From positions 4,458,506 to 4,522,505 of the forward strand of contig OX638316.1 in the NCBI GenBank assembly GCA_951812525.1: a DNA stretch of 64,000 nt, in the 5' to 3' direction. Every line of letters starts with the position of its first letter. Position 1 is the first letter of the stretch. A program made the position numbers and the translations under genes. Shown in pieces: positions 1-8,044 of this stretch. The notes beneath the pieces were generated by a model. That model was not told where the DNA came from. It ran no database searches and worked only from the letters and a program-made list of their open reading frames with translations. The stretch is from an uncultured Poribacteria bacterium. GTDB taxonomy: Bacteria > Poribacteria > WGA-4E > WGA-3G.

Positions 1-1581
1 ATACGCCTCCCCGATACACCTTATCTCACTTTCGGGGAGGTTGTATATCCGACAGGAGAAGTGCTAAAAATTGATTCAATTGGAGAAGCCCCTGTCTACC
101 ACGATACCATCACTATTGGTATCCAAGTTGACGCAAGTCAAGACGCACCTATCGAGCCGATGGTGCTGGATTTGCAGCTACACTATCAGGCGTGCAATGA
201 CGATGTGTGTTTACAACCAGAAACCATTGCTTTTACCGTACCTGTTGAAATTGTCGGTATAGAAGCACTGGTTCAACGGATGAATGAAGCGGTTTTCGCC
301 AATATCGAATTTGGAGCACCTCCGAGTTCAGGCAGCGATGAGGGAAACCTTGCGCGTGCGCTATCAGGCGGACAGGTATGGCTTGCCTTCCTACTCGTGT
401 TCGCCGGAGGTATCCTGACGAGTTTGACACCGTGCGTCTATCCGCTTATACCGATTACTGTCTCCATCTTCGGCGCAAATGAATCAGCGGGACTCTTTAA
501 ATCTTTTCTGCTCTCTGTTGTATATGTTCTTGGTATCGTTGTCACCTATTCAATTTTAGGCGTTGCTGTTGCATCAACAGGTGCGGTTTTCGGTCAGATA
601 ATGGCAAATCCGTGGGTTGTCGGATTCATTAGTTTGATTCTGGTTTCACTTGGACTCTCGATGTTCGGGGTCTTTGAAATTCGGTTGCCGCATGCGGTGC
701 AGAATCGTCTTAATACCGTTGGCGGCACCGGATTTGCTGGTGGATTCGCTATGGGAACGGTTGCCGGTGTGATCGCTGCGCCTTGCACGGGACCGGCGTT
801 AGCGGTCGTGTTAACTTATATCGCGACGACAGGTAGCCTGTTCCTCGGTTTCTGGCTCATGTTCACCTACGCTCTCGGCATGGGGCTCCTCTTTATCGGC
901 ATTGGCACTTTCTCAGGTCTGCTCTCTGCGCTCCCACGGTCAGGGGGGTGGATGTATGTTTTGGAAAACATCTTCGGCATTGCTATCATTACGATGGCAC
1001 TCTATTTTTTGAAAGATGTATTTCCACCGTTGCAGAACTTCCTTCAGAACTCGCTACCCTTTTTCGCGATTGCTGGTGGTTTAGTGCTGATTGGGCTGTG
1101 GCTCGGTAAGTTAACGGAACGTTTTAGTAGTATCTCTGGAGGCGTGCGAATCCGAAAGGCGTGTGGTCTCTTGCTGGCTATTCTCGGCACTTATATGCTT
1201 GTTGGTGGTATCCAACAACCCGCTGGCCCTCACCTGAATTGGGTTTATGACGAAACGGAAGGTCTTGAAATGGCTAAACGCGAGGATAAACTCGTAATGC
1301 TTGACTTTTATGCGTCTTGGTGTGCGGCTTGCAAGGAACTCGACCATAAGACTTACGCTGATCCAGCAGTGGCGGAGAAACTTGCTGATTATGTCAACGT
1401 CAAACTCGATTTTACGCGCAGTTCTGAGACCACCGAGGCATTAACGGAAAAATATCAGATTCCGGGATTACCTGTCGTCATCTTCATGGACGCTGAAGGG
1501 CAGGTCCTCAAGCGGTTTACAGGTTTTGTTGCGCCAGAAAAGATGCTCAGTGTTCTGAACGAGATTGAGAATGGTATGTAG
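1..1581 (+). CDS. dsbD: Thiol:disulfide interchange protein DsbD, 5' end cut by window
   Basis: Inner-membrane protein that passes electrons from cytoplasmic thioredoxin to periplasmic disulfide proteins and cytochrome c maturation. The reading frame is open back to base 1, so the start lies upstream. All three DsbD parts are visible: the end of the periplasmic immunoglobulin-like domain with its cysteine pair (YQACNDDVC); a hydrophobic domain of about eight membrane segments with the two conserved cysteines in LTPCVYPLIP and AAPCTGPAL; and a C-terminal thioredoxin domain with WCAACK and a cis-proline loop (IPGLPVV). It ends at TAG 1579-1581. A hairpin-repeat array follows before the next gene. 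Identification is secure; only the length is unknown. Confidence 0.93.
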   Translation: MRLPDTPYLTFGEVVYPTGEVLKIDSIGEAPVYHDTITIGIQVDASQDAPIEPMVLDLQLHYQACNDDVCLQPETIAFTVPVEIVGIEALVQRMNEAVFANIEFGAPPSSGSDEGNLARALSGGQVWLAFLLVFAGGILTSLTPCVYPLIPITVSIFGANESAGLFKSFLLSVVYVLGIVVTYSILGVAVASTGAVFGQIMANPWVVGFISLILVSLGLSMFGVFEIRLPHAVQNRLNTVGGTGFAGGFAMGTVAGVIAAPCTGPALAVVLTYIATTGSLFLGFWLMFTYALGMGLLFIGIGTFSGLLSALPRSGGWMYVLENIFGIAIITMALYFLKDVFPPLQNFLQNSLPFFAIAGGLVLIGLWLGKLTERFSSISGGVRIRKACGLLLAILGTYMLVGGIQQPAGPHLNWVYDETEGLEMAKREDKLVMLDFYASWCAACKELDHKTYADPAVAEKLADYVNVKLDFTRSSETTEALTEKYQIPGLPVVIFMDAEGQVLKRFTGFVAPEKMLSVLNEIENGM

Positions 1582-1588
1582 GAATCGT

Positions 1589-1811
1589 CGAGGTTAGAAT
1601 GCAGATCGCATGAATCAGAATCAGAATCAACGGTATGAAGCCCGTGTGGCTTCACCGGGTATTCATGCCGTGAATAAAAATCAACGGTATGAAGTCCGTG
1701 TGGACTTCACCGGGTATGAATGCCTTATGGCATTCAGAATCAACGGTATGAAGTCCGTGTGGACTTCACCGGGGCATGAACCGGGGCGAGTACGCCACAT
1801 AACCTCGCCTA
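1589..1811. repeat. Composite hairpin array inside a family-A REP-like element
   Basis: The outer ends match each other as an inverted repeat (CGAGGTTA at 1589, TAACCTCGCC at about 1800). They are the halves of the short family-A hairpin seen elsewhere in the window. Between them lie repeated units of about 45-50 bp starting AATCAACGGTATGAA, each carrying a small perfect hairpin: GAAGTCC-GTGT-GGACTTC twice, GAATGCC-TTAT-GGCATTC, and a GAAGCCC/GGCTTC variant. The arms differ between units but stay complementary. A second array with the same flanks is at 3458-3680. A 73-codon frame can be read across it but is only repeat sequence. Confidence 0.85.
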
Positions 1812-1841
1812 TCATACGAAACACAAGGTAGAGGAATTAAG

Positions 1842-2951
1842 ATGCCTTTTAACACAAAGTCCCTATTCTCCTTACGGGGTTGGCTATTTTATGCAGAAGC
1901 GTTAGCACTAATTGGCTTTGTCGTACTTGCGGCACTGTATATTCGGCGAGGGAGTGCTGACCCTGAACCACCGCCTCTGTCGCAGGTAGGCACATTTATT
2001 GAAAAAGCGGATGTGCTCTTTGAGAAGCAGGATCTCGTTGATGCTGCACTTTTCTATTGGCAAGCACTGCAAGCGTTAGAAACGAGCAGTGAAGATCAGA
2101 GCGTCGCAATAAATGGTAGATCCCAATCGAGTTCGGAGGTTCGTCTGCACGCGAATCTACGCATTGCGGAGATTTATTCACACAGCAGCTGGCTGAAAGA
2201 TGCCAAGGCACGCCTTGAACACGCTGCACGCATTCAACCTGAACATTCTGGCGTTCGTCTTTTACGCGGTAAACTGTTTCGCGATGAAGGCTTACTTAGC
2301 GAAGCAACGGCGGAGTTTCTCTCAGTTCTCAAACAGGACCCGCATCACGCCGAAACACACTATCTTCTCGGTGTCCTGTATCAGGGGAGCAAGCAATATA
2401 AATCAGCGGCAGAATCCTATAGTAACGCAATCGAAAATGATCCAGATTTGAGAGAAATTTCCTCAGAAAAAGCACCCATCGGTATCCTTGCGCGGCTTCA
2501 GCTGTCAAGGACATACGCCAGAATGCTTCAGGATTATCAGTTCCTTGATCGGGAATTCACCGACGCCGATTTAGCTGATGTTATCAGATTTGAATCGGAG
2601 GCGATTCGCTTATTGGAAGAAGCACATAAAAAGTATCCAGAAATGGACGAAGTGGTGAACGATCTTGTCCGTCTGTTGTTTGCCCGTGCGTCTTCACTTG
2701 AGCGGCAGGATATCGAAACGCGTCAGTACGCAGATGCGCTTCAAGTCTACGAACGTATTGTAGAACTCGATCCGCAAGAAGTTCGCGCATTGGAACGGAT
2801 GGGTGAGATTTATGCCAGTTTCCTTGGTGATAAGGTGTCTGCGCTGGAGATGTACCGAAAGGTGTATGAGATTGAACCACATCCGACTGTCTTAGCGAAT
2901 GTAAAATCGCTTGAGGAGGATGTCGCCGCTGAGATGGCATCGGAAGAGTAA
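1842..2951 (+). CDS. Membrane-anchored TPR protein
   Basis: A 369-residue protein with one N-terminal membrane segment (about residues 14-35, LFYAEALALIGFVVLAALYI), then a soluble region of tetratricopeptide repeats. Clear TPR helices include LRIAEIYSHSSWLKDAKARLEHAARIQP, the next repeat ending VLKQDPHHAE, and LQVYERIVELDPQEVRALERMGEIYA. TPRs bind other proteins, so this is probably a periplasm-facing or cytoplasmic scaffold; no catalytic motif is visible. The ATG start has a Shine-Dalgarno GAGGA six bases upstream. It follows dsbD on the same strand across the repeat array; a role with dsbD in cytochrome c assembly is possible but not shown. The specific function is unknown. Confidence 0.8.
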   Translation: MPFNTKSLFSLRGWLFYAEALALIGFVVLAALYIRRGSADPEPPPLSQVGTFIEKADVLFEKQDLVDAALFYWQALQALETSSEDQSVAINGRSQSSSEVRLHANLRIAEIYSHSSWLKDAKARLEHAARIQPEHSGVRLLRGKLFRDEGLLSEATAEFLSVLKQDPHHAETHYLLGVLYQGSKQYKSAAESYSNAIENDPDLREISSEKAPIGILARLQLSRTYARMLQDYQFLDREFTDADLADVIRFESEAIRLLEEAHKKYPEMDEVVNDLVRLLFARASSLERQDIETRQYADALQVYERIVELDPQEVRALERMGEIYASFLGDKVSALEMYRKVYEIEPHPTVLANVKSLEEDVAAEMASEE

Positions 2952-2958
2952 AACAAAA

Positions 2959-3030
2959 GGCCGATGAGAGGATTTGAACCTCCGACCTACTGATTACGAA
3001 TCAGTTGCTCTTCCACTGAGCTACACCGGC
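2959..3030 (-). tRNA. tRNA-Thr (anticodon CGT)
   Basis: On the minus strand the acceptor arm GCCGGTG pairs with CATCGGC (one G-T pair). The D arm is GCTC/GAGC, the anticodon stem ACTGA/TCAGT encloses loop TTCGTAA, and the T arm is GGAGG-TTCAAAT-CCTCT with a terminal mismatch. The anticodon CGT reads ACG (Thr). The CCA end is not encoded; the base after the acceptor stem is C, unusual for a threonine discriminator. It lies 31 bases downstream of tRNA-Phe on the same strand and was probably co-transcribed with it. Confidence 0.93.
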
Positions 3031-3061
3031 TTAGCAAACTATTACGATTAAAAAGAAAAAA

Positions 3062-3134
3062 TGCCGAGAGGCAGAATCGAACTGCCGACACATAGATTTT
3101 CAGTCTACTGCTCTACCGACTGAGCTATCTCGGC
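3062..3134 (-). tRNA. tRNA-Phe (anticodon GAA)
   Basis: On the minus strand a full cloverleaf is visible: acceptor GCCGAGA with TCTCGGC and discriminator A, D arm GCTC/GAGC, anticodon stem GTAGA/TCTAT with loop CTGAAAA, and T arm GGCAG-TTCGATT-CTGCC. Anticodon GAA reads TTC and TTT. CCA is not encoded. It is the upstream member of a two-tRNA pair with tRNA-Thr. Confidence 0.95.
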
Positions 3135-3457
3135 ATTAGGCTATATAATGATACCATAAAACGGTAGGAATGTCAAGTTTTTTTGAAATGTTGATAGGGT
3201 CATTCAGTTTGCCAATAATTTATATCTGGACGCCCGAACTTGTTCGGGACAAGGCACGTAACCCGAATAAATTCGGGCATCCGTCAACAGGAATCCTTCA
3301 CATAAGTAACCCTATTTCTTAAAACTAAATGACCCTAAAATGTTGAGGCTATCAGTTTTCAGAGGAATAGCAATCAACGGTCTACAGTCCGGAAGGGGTT
3401 TAGCACTATAGAACGGCATGTGTATAGGGGTCGTTTTGGCATGAGATAAAAAAAGAA
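3135..3457. repeat. Gene-free stretch with two adjacent covarying hairpins (3233-3248, 3262-3277)
   Basis: No coding sequence is seen. Two short perfect inverted repeats lie 13 bases apart: CCCGAAC-TT-GTTCGGG and CCCGAAT-AA-ATTCGGG. They differ at one base of each arm and at the loop, and the arm change is compensated. GTCATT(C/T)AG-like flanks around them suggest one mobile hairpin unit. The rest holds nothing recognisable. Confidence 0.6.
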
Positions 3458-3680
3458 GGCGAAGTTAGGAATGCAGGTCGCATGAATCAGAATCAGAATC
3501 AACGGTATGAATGCTTTATAGCATTCACCGGGTATGAAGCCCGTGTGGGCTTCACCGGGTATTCATGCCTTATGGCATGAAAAATCAACGGTATGAAGTC
3601 CGTATGGACTTCAGAATCAACGGTATGAAGCCCGTGTGGGCTTCACCGGGGGTCGAGTACGCCGCAAAACTTCGCCTACC
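3458..3680. repeat. Second composite hairpin array in a family-A element
   Basis: Outer ends are GGCGAAGTTAGGAATGCAGG on the left and AAAACTTCGCCTACC on the right; both outer arms carry the same G-to-A / C-to-T change relative to GGCGAGGTT, so the outer stem is still paired. Inside are GAATGCT-TTAT-AGCATTC, GAAGCCC-GTGT-GGGCTTC (twice), GAAGTCC-GTAT-GGACTTC and a CATGCCTTATGGCATG unit, each in the AATCAACGGTAT...ACCGGGTAT frame. It shares left and right flanks with 1589-1811 but has a different unit order. Confidence 0.85.
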
Positions 3681-3697
3681 GGGGTAGTATGTAAGGA

Positions 3698-3718
3698 GGC
3701 GAGGTTAGAAACCTCGCC
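3698..3718. repeat. Short family-A hairpin
   Basis: Perfect inverted repeat GGCGAGGT-TAGAA-ACCTCGCC without the usual trailing CTAC. It is the simple form of the element that is expanded just upstream at 3458-3680. It lies 43 bases beyond the 3' end of dnaN, so it could also act as a processing or termination hairpin. Confidence 0.75.
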
Positions 3719-3760
3719 AGCAAGATAGATAAGTTTCTCGTTTCACCAAGATATATACTG

Positions 3761-4864
3761 TTAGGATTCCAAACGCATCGGCATCACCAGGCAGACATGT
3801 GCTTCGTCCCCGATGGGTCTGACTAGGACAGGTGAAAATTCGCCTGTGAATTCTATAGCGAGTAACTCCGTTTCAATGTGCGCGAAAATCTCTATGAGCA
3901 GACGGGCATCAATTGCGATTCGGGCATTCGCTGTACAAGACTGGACAGAGACGGTCTCATGTGCCTCCCCTAATTCGGGTGTCTTCGCAGAAATTGTAAT
4001 CTGCTCCGCCTCTATGTCCAAAGAGATAGAATAGTTCTTCGGATTCGACAACAAGGCGACCCTTCGAGACGCACGTAAGATATCCTCTTTGGAGAGAACC
4101 GCTCTACCGGTTGTGGACTCTGGAATGAGTTTCTCATACTTCGGATAATCCCCTTCCACGAGCCGAGCGGTTAAGGTGGCGTGCTCATCAGCAAAAAGGA
4201 TCTGGTTCTCAAACATTGAAATGCTCACTGCAGCCGAGTCAGCGAACGTGCGTGCGATTTCTTTAACGGCTTTAAGGGGTAGGATAAACCCGTCAACATT
4301 CCCTGGTGCCTTGAGTGGGTCGCAGTATGCGAGTGCGAGCCATCTTGAATCGGTGGCTACGACTTCGGTCCTATCTGCGAGAAAATTAAAATAGAGCCCG
4401 TTCAGGAAGTATCGGACATCTTCTGTAGATGCGGCAAATTCTGTTTTGCGGAGGACTGCGCGCAGGATATCGCCATCAATCGTCAACGATTCTCCGTCAA
4501 CAGAAGGTAATTGTGGGAATTCTTCGTCAGGCAGTCCAATAATTCTGTAAACACCGTCGCCACAGGTAATTTCGACGCGGTCATTTGCTGTCGTCGCGAA
4601 GTGTATTGTTTCATCTCCGGGCAATTCTTTAACGATGTCTGCTAATTTTCTGGCAGAGACAGTGATTGCGCCATCTTCTTGGATAACACCTTCCACTCTG
4701 ATTTTGATACCAACTTCTAAATCTGTAGCAATACATTCAATTTTTCCATCTGCTGCTTGGATGAGGACATTTGATAGTATTGGCAGCGTACTACGACCAC
4801 TTGCTACACCTTGTAGCACCTGCAGGGAATATAAGAGGTCATCCTTTTGAAAAGTTAATTCCAT
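3761..4864 (-). CDS. dnaN: DNA polymerase III beta subunit (sliding clamp)
   Basis: Ring-shaped processivity clamp that tethers DNA polymerase III to DNA. The 367-residue product has the usual clamp length. It shows the expected N-terminal core (LPILSNVLI, then a TDLE segment), the middle-domain segment DEEFPQLP, and the C-terminal end with PVLVRP and a VMPMR tail, where the final strand and the hydrophobic pocket for partner proteins sit. Two in-frame ATGs lie six bases apart (4870, 4864); AAGGAG is 2 bases from the first but 8 from the second, so 4864 is preferred. A strong promoter lies just upstream. No dnaA or recF is adjacent, unlike the classic origin-linked order. Confidence 0.96.
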   Translation of the reverse strand: MELTFQKDDLLYSLQVLQGVASGRSTLPILSNVLIQAADGKIECIATDLEVGIKIRVEGVIQEDGAITVSARKLADIVKELPGDETIHFATTANDRVEITCGDGVYRIIGLPDEEFPQLPSVDGESLTIDGDILRAVLRKTEFAASTEDVRYFLNGLYFNFLADRTEVVATDSRWLALAYCDPLKAPGNVDGFILPLKAVKEIARTFADSAAVSISMFENQILFADEHATLTARLVEGDYPKYEKLIPESTTGRAVLSKEDILRASRRVALLSNPKNYSISLDIEAEQITISAKTPELGEAHETVSVQSCTANARIAIDARLLIEIFAHIETELLAIEFTGEFSPVLVRPIGDEAHVCLVMPMRLES

Positions 4865-4899
4865 TTCCATTTCTCCTTATTAAGTATTACCTACAATTA

Positions 4900-4928
4900 A
4901 TTGTACTCAAAAAGTGCGTTAAAGTCAA
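4900..4928 (-). promoter_or_regulatory. Sigma70-type promoter of dnaN
   Basis: On the minus strand TTGACT (4928-4923), a 17-base spacer and TACAAT (4905-4900). Both hexamers match consensus at five of six positions. The predicted transcription start near 4893 leaves a leader of about 25-30 bases before the dnaN start codons. Confidence 0.75.
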
Positions 4929-4959
4929 GTACTTTTTAACTTTCGTTAAGGAGATTTAG

Positions 4960-5310
4960 TTTTTGGCAGTCAGCGGTCGGACATCAGCAGTCAGAGGTTG
5001 GCGGTTGGATGAACATGAAATAGTTGCATTTTATCTTTAGAGATTTGTTGGGTTTCGCTATATCTATCTATACCAATATGTCATCGTAAGAAGTAATTTT
5101 CCGTATCAACACAAGGATCTGTGTCTTTTACCGCTCAACCCAACCCACGTCTATACTATGTTGCGTCTGGCACCCCGCAAACTAACAGTTTGCGGCACAA
5201 AAACTCTGTGAATACTGCGCAAATTTGTAGATCAATTATTAGTGACGCGGTTTAGTGACAAAAAGGTTGCCTAATCAGGTGGAAAACTATGAAAAATGGA
5301 GGTAAGGGTT
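4960..5310. repeat. Gene-free stretch with three repeat types
   Basis: No coding sequence. From left to right: GTCAGCGGTCGG/GTTGGCGGTTGG degenerate short tandem units (about 4968-5006), found at many other sites in the window; a pair of inverted GTTGGGTTTCGC (5047) and GCTCAACCCAACC (about 5137) blocks 75 bases apart, a dispersed hairpin type seen also at about 29548; and a perfect inverted repeat CCGCAAACT-AAC-AGTTTGCGG at 5175-5195. Confidence 0.6.
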
Positions 5311-6336
5311 TTATTCATTCCAGATGGCGATTTCGCGATAGAAACGGATAGCCCCGGGATGGAACGCAGTGCCTGTATCCTTAACGACGTTTTTCGGATT
5401 AATGGCTTTCCCAGCACCGTGCCGTTTGACGACTTCCGCACGATGTGTATACAAGGTCTTTGTGAATTGGTAGACCATATCTTCATCTGCGGTCTCGCCG
5501 GTGATTAGGTGCATCGCGCCTACGTTCATGCTCGGGAACGGATCTGTTTGCCCTTTGTAGGTATTGGCGGGGATCGTTACGGCATTAAAGAACGGATAGT
5601 CTGCAAAAAGTGGCTGTTTTGCTGTTTCGTCAAACGGAATGAAAAAGATGTTTTGAGAGGTACTGGCTTGCGTGGCAGCGGGAGTCGGAATAGCACCCCC
5701 GACGAATGCAGCGGCAGCGGAACCGTCCGCTAACAGATCGACCGCGCCGATGTAAGTGCTGTTGATGGGTGTGAAATCTTCGTACGTGACACCGTGTGCG
5801 GCTAATATAGGTTTAAGAAAATACTCAAAACCTGCGCCTGCCGGTCCAACGACAATCCGTTTTCCAGCGAAATCCTTAATTGTACGGACATCCGACGACT
5901 GTGGCGTAAGAAACAAGCCGACATTAGGGGCAAGCGTCATGACGCTACGGATGGCGTGTTCGGTTTCCCACGCGCCCTCTCCGCGCACTGCAAAATAGGA
6001 GATCGCTGCGTTAGCAAGGGCAAATTCCAGTTCACCACTTACGATGCGGCGGATGTTTTCTTGCGTGCCTTTGGTGGCTTCGGCTGTTACTTCCCAACCT
6101 GTTTCAGGTGCGTTACCAGCAACGACCTCGGCGATCGCGGAACCAACGACGAAAAATGCACCACCAGCAGGGGCTGTGCCGACACTGATATAGCGGCGTT
6201 TTGAGGTGCTATCGTTTACTAATTCGGTAGATGTATCGTCTCTCTGACTCTGGGCGGGATCGGGTTTTGAAGCGTTATCGCATCCCAAGACAAATATAAC
6301 ACAGATAATCGATAGATAGAACAGGACTGATTTCAT
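5311..6336 (-). CDS. TAXI-family TRAP transporter substrate-binding lipoprotein
   Basis: Extracytoplasmic receptor that delivers small organic acids to a TRAP membrane component. The start at 6336 is chosen because it has GGAG seven bases upstream and opens a lipoprotein signal (MKSVLFY, hydrophobic core, VLGC with Cys19); an upstream in-frame start at 6387 would hide the signal. After a low-complexity linker comes the TAXI core: VGTAPAGGAFFVVGSAIAEV, the GTQENIRRI loop, and IVVGPAGAGFEY. No DctQ/DctM or fused TRAP permease is adjacent, so its membrane partner must be elsewhere. Substrate cannot be told. Confidence 0.87.
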   Translation of the reverse strand: MKSVLFYLSIICVIFVLGCDNASKPDPAQSQRDDTSTELVNDSTSKRRYISVGTAPAGGAFFVVGSAIAEVVAGNAPETGWEVTAEATKGTQENIRRIVSGELEFALANAAISYFAVRGEGAWETEHAIRSVMTLAPNVGLFLTPQSSDVRTIKDFAGKRIVVGPAGAGFEYFLKPILAAHGVTYEDFTPINSTYIGAVDLLADGSAAAAFVGGAIPTPAATQASTSQNIFFIPFDETAKQPLFADYPFFNAVTIPANTYKGQTDPFPSMNVGAMHLITGETADEDMVYQFTKTLYTHRAEVVKRHGAGKAINPKNVVKDTGTAFHPGAIRFYREIAIWNE

Positions 6337-6393
6337 GAAATTCTCCAATCTCAGATGAGTTGTTCCGGTCTTACAAAGCCCGTCCACTCCGTA

Positions 6394-7656
6394 CTAATTG
6401 AGTGGCACCTCAGGCGGAAATGGACACATTTCTGCCATAGCGGGGAAGATGTGGGTTACATCTTTTCTAAATACGTCTCCACTCAAAATGTCAACGATAC
6501 CGCCTTGATGTTCTGGGTACTGTGATAAAAACCGTGCGAAACTAAATTCTTTTGTATAAAAAGCATAGACAAGTTTCCGAAACGCCTCCATTCCATCTAC
6601 AAACGCTGGTCCAAAACTCCCAAGCTGCGCTTCGGAAAAGTCATCTTTATGGAAGGCTTCGATGATTGCATCGGCTGCCATCTCACCAGATTTGAGTGCG
6701 AGAAATAGCCCTGTCGAGTAAACAGGATCCAAGAACCCGAACGCATCGCCCACTAACACCCAATTATTCCCTGCGATACGGCTGGCGCGATAGGAAAAGT
6801 CTTTGGTGGTGTGGATTGGGAAGAGTTGCTTTGCGCCTTCAAGCCGTTGCTGTAGCGGCGGACATTTCGCGAGTTCTTCGGTGAAGATTTTCTGAGCATC
6901 AAACCTACCGTTGGCATCTCTTCGGTTCTGAAGGAGGTAGTCGATTTCGCCGACAACACCGATACTCGTGCGATCGTATGGAAGTGGGATTGACCAGAAC
7001 CAAGAGTCTTTCTCTTCGGTGTGTAGAATGAGCGTTGCACCCTCGTCAATGCCGTCGTCTCTATGTCCACCTTCGTAGTGCGTGAAGAGCGATGCCATTT
7101 TGAGGTTTGGTTCTGTTGTGTTTAGGTTTAGCTGCCTTCCGATAAGTGATCGTTGACCAGTAGAATCTACAATGACCGTTGCATTAAGCGTTTGACGGGT
7201 GCGGCTGGTGTCTTGCGTCACAACACCGGTGGCTGTGTCGCCCTCAAAAAGCACCTCTCGCACGCTAATACCGCGTTGCACTTCCACCCCTTTTTCCTTG
7301 GCGTTGTCTAAGAGCATCTCGTCAAACTCGCTTCGCAACACTTGCCACGTAATGGCACTCTCATGCGGGTTGGTTTGAAAAAAGTAGAACGGGCTGGAGG
7401 CTTTGCCGGAGCGAGAATAGAATTGGACGCTGTACTTTTGTGGAAAATGACTTGCCCGCAGTTTTTCAAGGATACCGAGTCGTTTGAAAGTCCAGTAGGT
7501 TGCGGGAATTAGTGATTCGCCTATTTTGAAATTGGGTTCGGCTTCCCGTTCAAGCAGCAGAACACGATGCCCCTGTTCAGCAGCGAGTGCTGCCACAGTG
7601 CTTCCAGCCGGCCCTCCGCCGATAACGATGATGTCGTAATTGGGATGTGTGTTCAT
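6394..7656 (-). CDS. FAD-dependent oxidoreductase, halogenase/geranylgeranyl-reductase-like
   Basis: Flavoprotein of the p-hydroxybenzoate-hydroxylase fold. The N-terminal dinucleotide motif is IIVIGGGPAGSTVA. FKIGESLIPA follows the second strand, as in flavin-dependent halogenases and their non-halogenating relatives. The distal FAD motif is WVLVGDAFGFLDPVYSTG. The lysine-containing WxWxIP signature of true halogenases is not seen; WFWSIPLP stands at a similar place. Start 7656 (MNTHPNYDII) directly precedes the first strand; an ATG at 7725 would add 23 residues and cannot be excluded. It lies 57 bases upstream of the TAXI gene on the same strand. Substrate unknown. Confidence 0.82.
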   Translation of the reverse strand: MNTHPNYDIIVIGGGPAGSTVAALAAEQGHRVLLLEREAEPNFKIGESLIPATYWTFKRLGILEKLRASHFPQKYSVQFYSRSGKASSPFYFFQTNPHESAITWQVLRSEFDEMLLDNAKEKGVEVQRGISVREVLFEGDTATGVVTQDTSRTRQTLNATVIVDSTGQRSLIGRQLNLNTTEPNLKMASLFTHYEGGHRDDGIDEGATLILHTEEKDSWFWSIPLPYDRTSIGVVGEIDYLLQNRRDANGRFDAQKIFTEELAKCPPLQQRLEGAKQLFPIHTTKDFSYRASRIAGNNWVLVGDAFGFLDPVYSTGLFLALKSGEMAADAIIEAFHKDDFSEAQLGSFGPAFVDGMEAFRKLVYAFYTKEFSFARFLSQYPEHQGGIVDILSGDVFRKDVTHIFPAMAEMCPFPPEVPLN

Positions 7657-7737
7657 CTGCTTGTTTTTTGCGGGATTGATCCTACCGGAGTACTGAATAA
7701 CCTTGTCTCTGGGAGATCCTAGCATTGTTTGAGTCAA

Positions 7738-8044
7738 TCAGCAGCGTCTTTATTTTCCAATTTCGGTGATAGTTCGGGCTTCAATGTAATAATTATAGCC
7801 TTCAAGAATTTAGATGTCAATGTAAATCGTTTTACTATTAATAAGGCTCATTGTTTTCGACTTTTTGCCGGTGCTGTAAGATAAGTCGCTTCTACAGATA
7901 GCCGTTGGCGATTGGCAAATAGTTAGGGGAGATCCGCGCAGAACGTAAGCTAAGACATATTATGCTTTAGTAGCATAATTTGGAAACCTCTCCAGTAAAG
8001 AGTCCGGATCCAGAGATCGCTCCTACAGAAGAATTAAATGCCTT
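7738..8044. repeat. Gene-free stretch with REP-like repeats
   Basis: No coding sequence. It holds a GTTGGCGATTGGCAAATAG short-unit repeat (about 7902-7922), an AT-rich hairpin ATTATGC-TTTAGTA-GCATAAT (7958-7978) whose relative ATTATGC...GTATAAT is at 25505, and a degraded family-B element AGTCCGGATC...GATCGCTCCTACAG (8001-8027), 17 bases past the hisA stop codon. Confidence 0.6.

Noticed and set aside
1610-1800. CRISPR-like appearance of the repeat arrays at 1.6 kb and 3.5 kb
   Set aside because: There is no constant repeat with unique spacers of even length; the variable parts are themselves short inverted repeats with paired arms, and no cas genes are present.
1610-1831. A 73-codon frame across the first repeat array
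   Set aside because: It consists only of the tandem repeat read in one frame; no ribosome site or protein character.
4871-5310. Replication origin next to dnaN
   Set aside because: No cluster of DnaA-box-like sequences is visible; the gap is filled by dispersed repeats.
6337-6387. Longer N-terminus for the TAXI lipoprotein
   Set aside because: It would place 17 polar residues before the lipoprotein signal and lacks a ribosome site, whereas 6336 has GGAG at good spacing.
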